Shown: positions 44,290-56,254, counted from the first letter of the stretch. The stretch: 64,000 bases of DNA from Ancylostoma caninum (GCA_037903475.1 JBAJFG010000601.1:724520-788519); one strand, 5' to 3'. Numbers and translations are program-made. Notes: a model not told the origin generated them from the letters alone.

Positions 44290-44780
44290 AAAATTCATTG
44301 CAGATGAGTCACGTTGCTGACCACAAAAGGTCAAAAAATTTTTTAAAGAAGGTGGTAATGGTTCGGCCATTCTTTAGGTGGGTGGCAGGAGCCCAGACTT
44401 TGGGATAACCTTCTCGTTTTGTCGCACCTGACACGTCCTTTATCAACAATAATAATTCTTCCATGGAACGAATTGTTAGCAAATCTGAAGGTCGAATATG
44501 CCAATGTGGACGTTGGTGCTCTTCGCTCAACTCACGCAAAATCCATCTACTCACCTTCCCCTTCTTACCGATTTTGTTCAAGTGACGAGACACTGTTGAC
44601 TAAATTCCCCGTAATGTTTTGCGCAGTATGCACAAGGTCTGGTTCAATCCGCTCTTTCCTGGCGCCCTTGCGATGACCAAATCTCTGACCGACTTGTGAA
44701 GCATTTTCCAGCCTCTCATCTCCGCTCAGAATTAAAAGGAACCATCAAGCACCTGGCTTTTAGAGAACATACTCTCCACA
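44290..44780 (-). pseudogene. Decayed mariner (SETMAR-type) transposase
   Basis: On the minus strand, SRHLNKIGK and VSRWILRELSEEHQR match the mariner DNA-binding/linker region, whose family form is HLxxIGKxxKxxxWVPHEL. A catalytic-region remnant follows (YPKVWAPATHLKNG, then KKFFDLLW in place of KKVMxxVWW). Upstream, GDERLENA resembles the family's GDESLEDE. A possible N-terminus (LDHVRIC) lies near 45515, on the far side of the tandem array. Stops and frame changes are several, and the DD(D) residues are not recognisable, so it is inactive. Confidence 0.65.
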
Positions 44781-44894
44781 AACGCACTACTGTTGCTATG
44801 GGTTGCTTTTCTTGTTGATCTCCTAGATTTGATTTCATAAAGCAAAATTTACCAAATTATTGCACAGCTCATAGCATTGGATTTATACCCAACC

Positions 44895-45415
44895 GAGCCA
44901 GAGCGCCGCTTCGCGGCGCTCTGACTCGGACCCGTGTGCCACGTTACCTCGGGGCTAGGTAAACTCTGAAAAAAAGGAACCCCGAGCCAGAGCGCCGCTT
45001 CGCGCCGATCTGACTCGGACCCGTGTGCCACGTTACCTCGGGGCTAGGTAAACTCTGAAAAAAAGGAACCCCGAGCCAGAGCGCCGCTTCGCGCCGATCT
45101 GACTCGGACCCGTGTGCCACGTTACCTCAGGGCTAGGTAAACTCTGAAAAAAAGGAACCCCGAGCCAGAGCGCCGCGTCGCGGCGCTCTGACTCGGACCC
45201 GTGTGCCACGTTACCTCAGGGCTAGGTAAACTCTGAAAAAAAGGAACCCCGAGCCAGAGCGCCGCTTCGCGGCGATCTGACTCGGACCCGTGTGCCACGT
45301 TACCTCAGGGCTAGGTAAACTCTGAAAAAAAGGAACCCCGAGCCAGAGCGCCGTTTCGCGGCGCTCTGACTCGGACCCGTGTGCCACGTTACCTCAGGGC
45401 TAGGTAATCTCTAAA
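44895..45415. repeat. Six-copy 89-bp tandem array with a hairpin in each unit
   Basis: Units begin at 44895, 44984, 45073, 45162, 45251 and 45340 with an exact 89-bp period. Each starts GAGCCAGAGCGCCGC, TTC, GCGGCGCTCTGACTC, an imperfect 15-bp inverted repeat around a 3-base loop. Copies 2 and 3 (CGCCGATCTG) and 5 carry changes in the right arm that weaken the stem. The units end GGTAAACTCTGAAAAAAAGG. Confidence 0.92.
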
Positions 45416-46267
45416 CTCATAGCTCCTAAACGGTTTGGAGGTTAACTCTTATTATGTTCAATATAAAGAGCTCCTACATGGTGCGTTTTATGAGTAGAAA
45501 CACAGATCCTCACGTGGTCAAGTCTTTTTCATTTGTAATAGCGCTGGAAGTCCAAATCGGGCACAATCAGGTTGTAACAGGAAAAAAGTGCGTAAACGTT
45601 CTATTCCTACTTTGTAAGCACAATATTAAGCTCATAGAGTGCACCATTTGTTCCCCTGACCGTTAATTTCTAATTGCTATTACTACTTAATGCTTTAGAA
45701 GGAGTGCAGCGAAAATTTCCGTACAACTCTGCTGTATTTGGACGATTCACGGCTCTGATTGCGAAATCACACTCGCTTCATCAGTGTTTCTCCCATTCTG
45801 CTTTAAAGATCCAAGATATTCCGTTTTCGTTGCAAATTAGATGTCCTAATTGAAGATTTCCATGTTGTACACATACATATACATGGGCGTGTCATTGGGC
45901 GTGTCAATTTTCGCAATTGAGCCCGTGGCGGCGGGCAAAAGAGGTGGGGCGAGGCGAGTGGATCAATGACAGCGTGACCTGTCATCCCTCGCGCGGCGAT
46001 GGGGGGGGGGGTCTGCGCTTTATATAGAGTAAGATACAGAGCAACGATCTGACGGTAGCAGATGTTTCAGGCTACCAGCATACTTGAAAATCGTTGCAGG
46101 ATATCCTAAACGCAAGGAGCAAAACGACGTCGGTGAAATACCACCAACTGCCCCGGAACTTTTGCACGCACCTAATATATTATTGACACTGTATCGAATG
46201 TTCTTTCTTGTGATCTACAATTGGTTTAGTTTCATGAAGCCATGCGAGGGTGCGCACTAGAGTATTG

Positions 46268-46385
46268 ACCGAATCGGATAAAATTCGAATATTTATTCGA
46301 ATGTTCGAATATTCGAAAATTCGAGGGTTCGGGATTATTCGAAAATTCGAATATTCGAATATTTTAGGCCGAAAAATTCGAACAT
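46268..46385. repeat. ATTCGAA-rich repeat, left block
   Basis: A run of variants of GAATATTCGAAAATTCGA, preceded by GTGCGCACTAGAGT at 46251-46264. A matching inverted flank is at the right block (48440-48690). Frames of 67-75 codons here are compositional. Confidence 0.75.
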
Positions 46386-46802
46386 TTGAAATTGTTTTGC
46401 TTCGCAACTGTTATTTCAGTTCCATTTTCTCGCTGAAGAACCATTCCAGTTGAAGTCCCAGTCCAATTTCTCATTTCAATCTCAATTTTCCCAATAACCT
46501 GCGCATATCTTTGTACGTGTCTTGTATTTTCAAAAGTCGCCAACCGCATTTGAAAGCTTTGAAACTGCAATTCTGCGAATTATACGACGTTGGCGACGAT
46601 GATCTTTCCGGTAGAACGTGTGCTTTTCTAGATACTTGAAAAAGCAGCGGTTTTTAACTAAACTTCTAATGATTCAAGCCCTTCCTCCAGAACTATGTAA
46701 GTGGACTGCAAATTACAATAATAACTTTTACACAGCATTCTTCCTTATATTTAGCTGATTTCCAACTACTGCTTCGCTGAAACTCTTCCTACTCAGACAA
46801 AC

Positions 46803-47012
46803 TGCCGGAAATTCCGCAGCAGAACATGGGCCTTCCGGAAATTCCGCAGCAGAATAAAACGGCTTTCGGAAAAACAGCAGCAGAAAGAGATCCGCAGTGA
46901 GAGAGACGCACAGCAAAAAAAGCGATCCGGAATTTCCGCAGCAGAAACGCAGGAAAACCGCGGAAGAAGAGAGCTGCCCCGAACTCCGGAAATTCCGCAG
47001 CAGAACACGTCA
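46803..47012. repeat. CGGAAATTCCGCAGCAG repeats, block 1
   Basis: CGGAAATTCCGCAGCAGAA occurs three times with variants (CGGAATTTCCGCAGCAGAA). The core GGAAATTCC is a near-palindrome. Open frames on both strands are a result of the repeat. Confidence 0.75.
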
Positions 47013-47373
47013 TCTAACGACTGACTTATTGGCGTTGCTCCGGCTCTTCATCAGTGCCTTCCAAATCATTGTTTTTTCATCTGTTACGTTTCTTGGCATA
47101 TTCAAATTTGTCATATCCCACAGTTTTTATGTGCAGGCTACAATGTCCACTAATCGGATTTTGAACTCAGCGGCTTGTGCGCGTAGTACCTGGATTGTGA
47201 TCGTTTAAATTGGTCGCTCCTCAACTGATTTCGGCTTGGATGAGTGCTCTTCAGTAGCATTTATGGTCATCCAATGTTTTTGTTTTTCTTGTGACTCGTT
47301 GCAGATTTTGATCTCATCAGTCCACCGAACTCAAACACCAGAGAGGTGGACGTGTTATCTGTATGTTAAAATG

Positions 47374-47619
<246 letters not shown>

Positions 47620-47628
47620 CCATCGTTT

Positions 47629-47782
47629 CGGAAATTCCGCGGCAAAATACTCTTGCTCGGAGTTTCCGCAGCAGAATGCCGAATTTCCGCAGGTGGATAC
47701 CGGAAATTCCGCAGCACAACAGCAGAAAAACCGACTGGTTACCTGCGGAAATTCCGGTTTTCTGCTGCGGAATTTCCGGCCC
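47629..47782. repeat. CGGAAATTCCGCAGCAG repeats, block 2
   Basis: Five or more variants of CGGAAATTCCGCAGCA lie immediately after the microsatellite. The last is inverted (CTGCTGCGGAATTTCCGG), so block 2 forms a foldback. Confidence 0.75.
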
Positions 47783-48439
47783 AGTGTCTGAGTAAGTACA
47801 TAATCGTCAATTATGGAATTCGAAGTTCACACAATATCTTGAGATCCTCTTATTAACCTTTCTGTCCAAACATACTCCGACTCCTCGTTATAGTAGTTCT
47901 GTTGGTTTTGACATTCAACGTGCAAGCATGCAGCTGTACCGGATAAACAGGAGTAATAATGAGGAACGAGGTAACCCGCAGTGTTTTTTTTATATCGCTG
48001 ACTTGTTTTTTTTTGTTGATAGCTGGAAGCTCATTCATGATCAAAGTAACTGAACCACTGCACCCAAGATTATTTTTACCGCGTCAATACCCCTACATTC
48101 ACAACCGTGGCTCGTTTTTTCAAACTAGATCACAGAGATATAAAAAAGCATTTTTACGGACGAAGGGTGTCATCTACTTCACGATCCTTTGATATGGTTA
48201 CAGACCTCAGGAGAGATAGGCGTCCTTTAGCTTAAGAATTTCAACCAGTTGCAATTTTAAAACCGATAATGGACCAACTCCATAGCAGCACAAGCTTCCA
48301 CTTATGAGAAAGTTGTGAGAAATTCCAAAACGACAAATGAAACTTACCACCCGAAAACTTTTATGTCCGTTGTGATAGGGAAACATCTCGCATTGTTCGC
48401 CTACATACATGGGTAGGAAATGTTTTTACCAAATGGAAT

Positions 48440-48690
48440 GTTATTCGAACAAATATTTGAACATTCGAGTATTCGAAAGTTCGAATATTCGAAAATTCGG
48501 GGATTTCTAGAAATTCGAAAATTAGAATGTTCGAAAATTCGATGGGCCCAAAAACTCGAAAGTTCGAGTATTCGAAAATTCGATGGTTCGCAGAAATTCG
48601 AAAATTCGGAGGTCTCTAGAAATTCGAAAATTCGAATATTCGAATGTTTGAAAAATATTCTCGAATGTGAAACTCTAGTGCACACACCGC
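48440..48690. repeat. ATTCGAA-rich repeat, right block
   Basis: About 25 variants of ATTCGAAAATTCGA are followed by ACTCTAGTGCACACACC. The reverse complement (GGTGTGTGCACTAGAGT) resembles the flank of the left block at 46248-46264. The two blocks may be ends of one 2.4-kb unit. Confidence 0.75.
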
Positions 48691-50350
48691 GGGGAAACGG
48701 ACCCTTTGGACCTTAGCAAGTAGGGCGGGGTCAGCGGCTAGCTGGGAGGGCGCCGTGATTGGTCGACTGTTTCCAGCCGGATGCTGCGGAGCGGTTGCTG
48801 CGTTGCGGTTGATGCGGCAATGTGCGGAGATGGCACGAAGACCTGTACGAGTAGCCCACCACCCTATCATGCGCGAGCAGCAAGTAGCTGCTGCCAGCCT
48901 GTCATGATGCCTGAAAGCGAGCGTTTCGACACTGCCACGGAATGGAACTTTAAACTCGCGTAAAAAGTTTCCAAACATCTGGGACCCTAAAAATTCACAC
49001 TTGGAGGTTATCTGACATGCTGTACATGAATTTCGCATTCAATTTGCTCCCGGATATCATCTTGAGTGCCTACAGCATCTACAGCAGAGGGACTGCTGCA
49101 ACATATTTTATAGAATTTCATGAAACTTTACAAAAATGGGTTATTCCTTATGATGATATTGACTTTGATTTTTTATTACTTGCCACTGGCATTGGTCTGC
49201 TGTATTCATGTTGTTCTAAAATTACATTCTACATCGTGTCTCTCCTATTAATAATGAGTAAAATGTTGAATGTCATTTTATACAATTTCTCAAATCTTTG
49301 TTGTCCGTTTTATGTTTTCGGATGACCTCTATTGTTATTTCGATAGCAGATTTCCTCTTGTTTTACATTTGTATTATGAACATTCTATCACAGTTTTCTT
49401 GAATTGATTGAATACCTTGCCGCCATTCTCAGTCTGACCTGCGCTAATGGTAATACTCAAGGAGATGTCGACGCCCTTAGGACATACCATCTTGTTCGTA
49501 AAGTTTCTCAGGGAAACCTGCCACTCTTACGTGGTTGAGGTCGTATACACGCAGCAACACTTCGGAAACAGAAGCTATTGAATTCATAAAGATTTCTCAC
49601 AACAAATCAGGGAATGTTCCCCTATTCACGGAAAAACCGATGGCGATAACTCTTAAAAAGGATTAGAAGTCCCCCCTTAAAATACTAATTGGTGCGACTA
49701 CTACATTCTTGAAATGCCAGTATTGGTTTACTCAACAACATGGAGTGTTGCACGTACTAGCGCCCCTCGCTAGGAAGTGAGGTGGGGCAGCCACTTGAGC
49801 TATGTGCAAAAGTTTCGTGCCTATGAAATCCGTAGGAAATTGAATTAGGAGCGAAAATAGTAATCAATTGAGTTCGAATACATGAATAATCATAATTTCG
49901 AATACATGCACATGTAAATCCACTTTCTGATGCAATGATACACTCTCCATTTGTCGTCACCGCACCTCTTAAATGCTCATGGACCTATCATTGCTAATCA
50001 TCCTCAAGTCTGCGCGAGGATATCCTTTATATGAATCTAGTAGCTGTCAACTTTTTGCTGTAACCGACACAGTGTAAATAAGAACTCGAAGCAATTCAAG
50101 TTGAAATTGTTGTTGGAATACTCCAACAGATAAGGATCTGCTTCAACATCTAGGAGAAAGTAGAGGAGGTCGCTTGAGAAACAATTTATTTGGCGAAAGA
50201 GAGTGAGTAGCAAATCATACCTATAACAAAGTAAGCACAAATTGGAGCTGCAGTGGTCTTCCAAAGAAAGTGAACTCGCCGCGCAAGGCTGGTATCATTT
50301 TTATCACTTTGAGATGCTTACGAACATCTTTCTCTAAGTCGCGTCTCCCT
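48691..50350. other. No gene recognised
   Basis: 48720-48965 is GC-rich without a supported frame. 49745-49830 is a dispersed repeat (GGTGGGGCAGCCACTTGAG) inverted relative to 42436-42530. Nothing else is seen. Confidence 0.4.
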
Positions 50351-51010
50351 GCCATTTGAGCGGTGGCGCACATCGGTGTTACCGTATCTTGACGCTTCTC
50401 ATACTTGGACCGCATTGCACCCCTTCTGTATCGGTGGATCCTCTCCCTAGCGTTTTCCACAGTATAGGGGGCCAGCTCATCTTTCATCCTTCGCTGCACC
50501 CATATGATGGAGTTCTCCTATCTACTGGGCCGCAGCAGACCCACCATTCTCAATCGGCGTACACTCATTCTAGCGTTTTTCCAGCTAATGGACTGTACTG
50601 AAGCAATCCTCCATCTGCAGACCCGTATTCGAGCATGTTTCCAAATTACAGTGCGCAAACACCCCTTTCTCCGTCCGTGAATCTCCACTTTGGCGTTTTC
50701 CACATTATTCGGCCAAAGCAGTGGACCCATATTCTCACGCATCGGTTACAGCGGACATCTTCTTCATCTGTGAATCCCGTATCTTAACGTTGTTCACACC
50801 TGGGCCAAAGCGGATCCCTCCTCCATCCGTGAACCAGTATCTTTTCGCTTCTCACAATTGGGTAAAAGCGGACCTCTCCTCCATCGGCATGACCCCATCC
50901 TGGGATCCCCACATTTTTAGAGCACAGCAGACCCATCCCCCCTTCGGTGGACCCAAAGCTGGCGTTCATAACAACTGAGCCACCTTTCCATCGGCATCAC
51001 GGTAACCTGG
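50350..51010. repeat. Degenerate minisatellite, array B
   Basis: Units of roughly 75 bp repeat CAGCAGACCCA, CCATTC, CCGTATC and GGCGTT. This is the reversed sense of array A's GGGTCC and AACGCC motifs. Open frames here are not genes. The array continues beyond the MITE at 51022-51784. Confidence 0.7.
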
Positions 51011-51021
51011 GGTTCCTTTAA

Positions 51022-51784
51022 AGGCGGCACCTACGGAAATTTTCATGTTCGAGGTTCTGATCATTTTCGAACCTTGGCAATAGTCCCAACAAATCGACGA
51101 AGAAAGTAGCATGGAAAACTCAACCGTTCCTAAGATATAATTAGTCAAATGTCAAAGATCCTGGATCAGCAGGATCAGCGTGATATCGTTCGATCGAGTT
51201 GTGGCGGCAGCGGAGCGTAGCTTACAGCTGGTTTGGTGGGCAACCATTTCTTTTCATATCATTAAAAACCTATATGTTAGTCCTTTGCTTTCCTTTCTTG
51301 CACTGTATAGCACAACATTTTTTTCTGTATGCTATTTCGCAAGAAATCTTCTTCTTGAGTTACTTGGTGGCCGAACTCCACCTCTGTCTCACTTTCGAAT
51401 TTTTGCATGATTCTGGAATTGTTTTACAATTCCAGAATTTTGTGTGTTTCATGTGTTTCTGCGATACCTTGATTAGTCAGACAATCTTTTTCAAAGTTTT
51501 TTTTTCCTACGTCAACTTCAGAAACGCTGCAAAACAGAGCAAAAAACCACTTTCGCCCGTAAGACAGCTGATAAGAAAGGAAGCGATACTTTAATGGATC
51601 AGTCCACATGAAACACACCGCGCAACTCGACCGAACCTACTCGAACGCAGTGGGCTGAGGGGTCCCAGAAAACAAGGAATTTGGATGGTTTTGACTGTTT
51701 TTAGCATTGGAACAGTGTTAAGCGCATCGATTACTTCGAATTGTACCGAAATCTCAATGTCGAAAATTTCAGTGGGTGCTGCCT
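51022..51784. mobile_element. 763-bp TTAA-type MITE, copy 2, inserted in a minisatellite
   Basis: The ends AGGCGGCACCTACGGAAATT and (reversed) AGGCAGCACCCACTGAAATT are flanked by TTAA on both sides (51018-51021, 51785-51788). A neighbouring uninterrupted minisatellite unit at about 52227-52257 reads CCTGGAATTCCCTTAACTTT and then CAGGCC, which is the empty target with a single TTAA. This supports the boundaries and the target choice. Confidence 0.85.
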
Positions 51785-51922
51785 TTAACTTTTAGGCCGC
51801 TGCAGACATATGTGCCATGGGGAGACCCGTATTACTCCGAATTGTACCGAAATCTCAAGGTCGAAAATTTCCGTGGGTGCTGCCTTTAACTTTTAGGCCG
51901 TAGCAGACCTATGTGCCATGGA
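51730..51922. repeat. Tandem duplication of the MITE right end with flank
   Basis: About 100 bp beginning ATTACTTCGAATTGTACCGA is repeated from 51831 (ATTACTCCGAATTGTACCGA). Both copies run through the MITE end, the TTAA and the TAGGCCG..GCAGAC flank. The duplication therefore happened after insertion. Confidence 0.85.
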
Positions 51923-52440
51923 GATCTTGGCATTCCTAACAATTCCGCGACAGCAGACCCCTACTCGATCGGCATAACCGTATCCTGCCATTAAACCCGC
52001 CTCCCTTCGGCGGACCCATATCCTGGCGTTCCTCACATCTGAGCCACTGCGGACCCCCATTCCATCGGCATAACCGTTTCTTATCATTCACCCACTTCGT
52101 GGCCACAGCAGACCCATATTCTGGCTTTCACCGCACCAGAGGCGCAGCGGACCTCTCCTATACCAGCGAACCCGTATCTTGGCGATGCCCAAATTTTTAG
52201 ACCACAGCGCACCCCCTCCTCCATCCGCGTATCCTGGAATTCCCTTAACTTTCAGGCCCCAGCAGATCCATCCCCCCTTCGGTGGACCCGCATTCTGGCG
52301 TTCCTCACACCTGGCCACTGCGGACCACCATTCCATCTGCATAACCGTTTCCTGTCATTCACCCACTTCTTGGCCACAGCAGACCCATCGTCCATTCGCG
52401 AACCCGTATCCTGGCTTTGATGTGATAGCGCCCATGCGAC
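51890..52440. repeat. Degenerate minisatellite, array B continued
   Basis: Units repeat CCACAGCAGACCCATA, TCCTGGCGTTCCTCACA and CCATCGGCATAACCG. This is the same array as 50350-51010, split by the MITE. Confidence 0.7.
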
Positions 52441-53690
52441 GAGACTCAAGAGTATCGGGAGAAAGGGATTGGACGCAAGGAAGATTGCGCCCCCGATTTC
52501 GTTGATTCATTATGTGTTTTGGACATGAGCTTTACTTCCTTCCGAACCTTGAAATTCAGCAAAATTTCAAAAAAAAAAAGGACCTGAGTGGATGCTACGT
52601 TTGAGAATCTCACATACGTCTTGCTTACTCACTCATTCTCACTCTTTCTCTTTTCTTTCTTCCTTCCTCACTGTCGAAAATCCCGTTTAGTATCCTATGC
52701 AAATTTCGGAGATTTCGCTTGTGAACCCTGAAAATATATGGAAACTGTAACCATTCAGAGCTCATTAGCTGAGAGTAATTACACTTGCGCATCAAATATA
52801 AAGACCTAAAGATTCATGTTTTTAGGTATTGGGTATGATTCATGTTTTTAGGTATTGGGTTGAAATAACCAGTATGTCATGTTCAACTACATAACGGTTA
52901 AATAAGTATTATAAAATTAAAGTGGATATTGAAAACTAAAGACCTAGACGCTCCATCGCTAACGTTGTTCCATCGCCGTCGTCGATCCTCTTCGAGTCGC
53001 TAAAGATTGGCGATGGGCGAATCTTTAGCGACGAGCGATCGCTAATCTTTAGCAACTGCTGATCGCCAATCATCAGCGAAGGGCGATCTTTGGCGACGGT
53101 GATGCCAGGTGCTATACTTCTCGAGTCGTATAGCGGCAGCCTCACATTCCGAAACTCATTTGGCAAAAATTGGTGCGGTAAGGCATCGAAGTCCTCACTC
53201 GATGCCCTCATTCCTCAGACCATTATCCTACTGTGTATTATTTTTCTGAGCTCCAGATACAATCCTGCGATAGCAGCAGATTGCTGATCTGAAGCAAAAA
53301 CTATCACATATTGGGCTAAAACTGCCTTCCAGAAGTTTGCAGGTTCTTGTGATCTCAGTTTTTGTTGTAGAGGCGCGCAATCCGCTCTAGATTGTTGCAA
53401 ATCGAAATGCAAATGAACCGATGAAAAAAGTGCTGTTTGAGCCGAGTTACATCACTTTGAACTGAAAGGTCCATTTCGGCAGTTAATTTCGCAACAAATT
53501 AATACTTCTGGCTCTAGGAATGACTGATTTGTTGGTTTTTCCCTGCTGTATATAATATCAACGTCAACAACTTGTTCGCAAGTTGCTCTCTGCTCAGAAC
53601 CTACTGGGAAGTTGTCTTATGTATAGTTTGTTCGAGAGTTTCTCAGTGTGATTCTTGAAATCTACTTATTACTAATTGGCAGTTTATGTG
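52441..53690. other. No gene recognised; short repeats
   Basis: A 27-bp direct repeat (GATTCATGTTTTTAGGTATT) occurs twice at 52813-52862. 52975-53130 is rich in GCGATC/CTTTAGCGA words and ends in a GTGCTATAC..CTCGAG..GTATAGCGGCAG motif also seen near 55820-55850. Confidence 0.5.
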
Positions 53691-53699
53691 TGTGAGTGT

Positions 53700-54135
53700 G
53701 TAGAGGAACGTCACTGGACGGGCTTACAACTTTGAGGGTGGCGCGTCGGCGCCCATAGGTGGGCGAGACGGGTTCAGCGCTGTGATGGGGGTGCTCCGGC
53801 GTTCGAAAGTGGAGAAACGCCTGGAATCGGGTCCAACAGTGTGATAGGGGAGCGCCGGTGTCAGAAAGAAAGGAGACGCGTAGAGTCGGGACCAATGGTG
53901 TGATAAAGGTGCACCGGCGTCCGAACTTGGGAAAACGCCTATAATTGGGTCCAACGATGTGATAAGGGTGCGTCAGCGTCGAGAAGAGGGGAAGATGTCA
54001 CGGATTGTTCAACACCTGCGATAATGGTGCGTGGGCGCTCAGTAGTGGAGAAGATGTCACGCAAGGGTCCATACCCGCGAGAGTGGTATGCCAACGCTCA
54101 GTAGCGGGCAACATAACACACGAATGCAAGGCGAG
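53700..54135. repeat. Degenerate minisatellite, array C
   Basis: Units of about 60-65 bp repeat GGTCCAACNGTGTGATA, GGGTGCNCCGGCGTNCGAA and GGGAAACGCCT about six to seven times. It is related to array D and more loosely to A and B. Confidence 0.7.
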
Positions 54136-55300
54136 CGGAGAGAGCCCAAAAAAAGCCTAAGAGTCCAGCGTCAACCCTGGTAAAGTATAGATTTAAAAGT
54201 ATACAAAACTAAACAAATCGTCTACCGAGGGTTATCATGGCCTGCACGTAAGTATCGATGGTTTTTTCTACGTCAGTGCTGGGGCCCAGTTTGTTTTGCT
54301 TGGGCTGTGAGGTTATCTGAAGAAGACCACGTTGAAGTAGTACAGCTGCACTTTGAAGCTATATGAACAGGAGAAACGTAAGGAAAATACGCGCCAAAAT
54401 TTACCCTTCTTGGTGGTCCTCCTAATGCCGTCTGTTGGTCGTCCTCAACTGTTGCTCCGCCCTTTTTTCTCTCCCGTGTCTTCTTCTTACTTCCTCCCCG
54501 TGGGGCCATCTCTAATAGACATTTCCGCCTGGTTTTCTCAGGGAATTCATATGAGACTTTGTCCCTATGTCCCCTCCCCACACACGGAGAAGTTTTCAAT
54601 ATGATTACTTAGGTAGATTCTGTCGGCAAAACATCTCAGATAATTTCGAGGGCGAATCCCTTTCCATCCGCCGGCTAATCCCCGACGAAGCGTTCGAACG
54701 AGGACCCCTAGCGGGCAAACAGCGGGTGGAACCGCACATGGGCGGGCGGGCCTAACGCGCTAGCGGGCGAATAGCGGGCTAAACGCAGGATCATTCGAGC
54801 TGGTGAACGACCGTCGGCGTTCGACCCGCAGTATGAAAAGTGTCGGACACCGGCCTGCTTTTCGCTTCCAATGACCGCCAACTAAGCTCTTACTACAGGA
54901 TTGGCTTCGAAAGCTGTGAATTTGTAACTATAGTCTGGAGCTCGATAAGATGTCAGCTGCTCTTTGAACAGTTTTCTTAATCCTTCAACGTCTGAATATC
55001 TACCTATCATCAATTGGCAGTTCATGTGTGTGAGTCTGTGCACGAGAACCAGTCATCAAAAATGGAAAATACCTACACCACCTCGTTCATCGCGTCAAGT
55101 TATGTACGAAAATGAGGTAAATTTTGATTTTTACCTTGATTTACATGCGTTTCTGGCCACTTTTGTCATGTTCAGACATGTTAATGGCCGACAGTTTTTT
55201 TTTCCATCACGGTCGGAATGAATGAGATAGGCTTTTGATTACAGGAGAGTATAAAAGGAAAGAGAAGTGCAGGACACCTCTATAAAGAGGTATTTACAGT
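54136..55300. other. No gene recognised
   Basis: The frames at 54273-54604 overlap on opposite strands without domain features. 54700-54790 carries several AGCGGGC words. Nothing else can be supported. Confidence 0.35.
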
Positions 55301-55304
55301 TTTG

Positions 55305-55855
55305 ACGCACCGCGCCGCGCTCTATGCTTATGCATAGGCAGCGTCAACGCAAAGTGAGCTCGCGCGAGCTCGTTGCGTCATCTCCCGCAAGGGGATCCTT
55401 TCATAGCTTTTGCCGCGGCGCGTAAGCTTGCGAGCTCGCCTTGTGGGCTGCGGCAAAGAATGCATCGTGGCACTCTTGCCGCCGTGGCAACTCGGCAAAC
55501 TAGAAGTTCATTCGAGGCGAGGAGCGGTTCACTTCTCGCGCCGTGCCGCGCCGCACAGTGCTTAAGACTGCAAAAACCCCTTAGGTAGCCGTCATAATCG
55601 CCCGATGAGTATAGCACCTTGCGTCGCCGTTGTCGACGACGACGGCCGCGAATGTTGGCGACCGCCGGGCGGATCAATCGCTAGGCTCCGACGTCGCAGT
55701 CGCTATTATCGGCGGCCCCGCTGATGTCGGCGACCGCCAGTCGCCAACTTCGGCGGCCGCCGCAACGCTCCGCCCACAATCGATTCGCACCGGTCTCACA
55801 GTCGCGGCGACGCAGGGTGCTACAGTCCTCGAGGACTATAGCGGCAGTGTTAACG
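55305..55855. repeat. GC-rich palindromic block
   Basis: It contains GAGCTCGCGCGAGCTC and GCTTATGCATAGGC palindromes. AGTATAGCACCTTGCGTCGCCG (55608-55629 region) has a near-inverse at about 55808-55830. The block has CGTCGCCG/CGGCGACC words throughout. Frames of 98-158 codons on both strands are compositional. This is probably a MITE-like foldback around 55600-55850. Confidence 0.55.
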
Positions 55856-55929
55856 AAGAGAAAGAACCAGGCGAACGAGGGATGACACGGATGAGGGTTG
55901 CTCCGGCACGGGCGTTGGGGAAATGATGG

Positions 55930-56235
55930 GAGGCGGGCTACTGCTATGGTAGCGATGCGCTGGCGACCAGTAGTAGGGAAAAGTTGCCGGATGGGTCCAC
56001 AACTGCGAGAGTAGCGCGCCGGCACCCACAGGGGGGGGGTGACGAGTCCGGCGCTTTGATAAGGGAGCGCCGGCGTTCGAATGTGGGGAAAGGCCTGGAA
56101 TGGGGTCCAGCGGTGAGATAAGGGTGCGCCCGCTTCAAAAATTGGGGAAGATGTCACTGGTCCACACCTGCAAGAGTGGTATGCCAGCGCTCAATTGAGG
56201 GGAACATACACACGAATGCGAGGCGAGCGAAACGA
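55930..56235. repeat. Degenerate minisatellite, array D
   Basis: Units repeat GGTCCA, GCGAGAGTAGCGCGCCGGC and GATAAGGGNGCGCC, as in array C. The array ends GCGAGGCGAGCG..AAAAATGCC; array C ends with nearly the same string at 54130-54160, so the two look like copies of one unit. Confidence 0.65.
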
Positions 56236-56254
56236 TCCCAGAAAAATGCCTGGG

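Larger units (their letters stand above)
43801..46175 (-). mobile_element. Mariner element, 2375 bp, with perfect 31-bp TIRs
   Basis: TTAGGTGCGTGCAAAAGTTC opens the left TIR (43801-43831), and the right TIR (46145-46175) is its exact reverse complement. TA lies on both outer sides (43799-43800, 46176-46177). The decayed transposase is on the minus strand. At about 2.4 kb it is near twice the usual 1.3-kb mariner, partly because of a six-copy tandem array at 44895-45415. Perfect TIRs with a dead transposase suggest it was moved in trans. Confidence 0.85.

Noticed and set aside
44895..45415. CRISPR-like array of six repeats
   Set aside because: The whole 89-bp unit repeats with no unique spacers, the setting is a eukaryotic mariner element, and there are no cas genes.
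55378..56157. Frames of 98-158 codons in the GC-rich block
   Set aside because: Open on both strands owing to CG-rich repeat words; the protein is Arg/Ala/Ser-rich with no motif.
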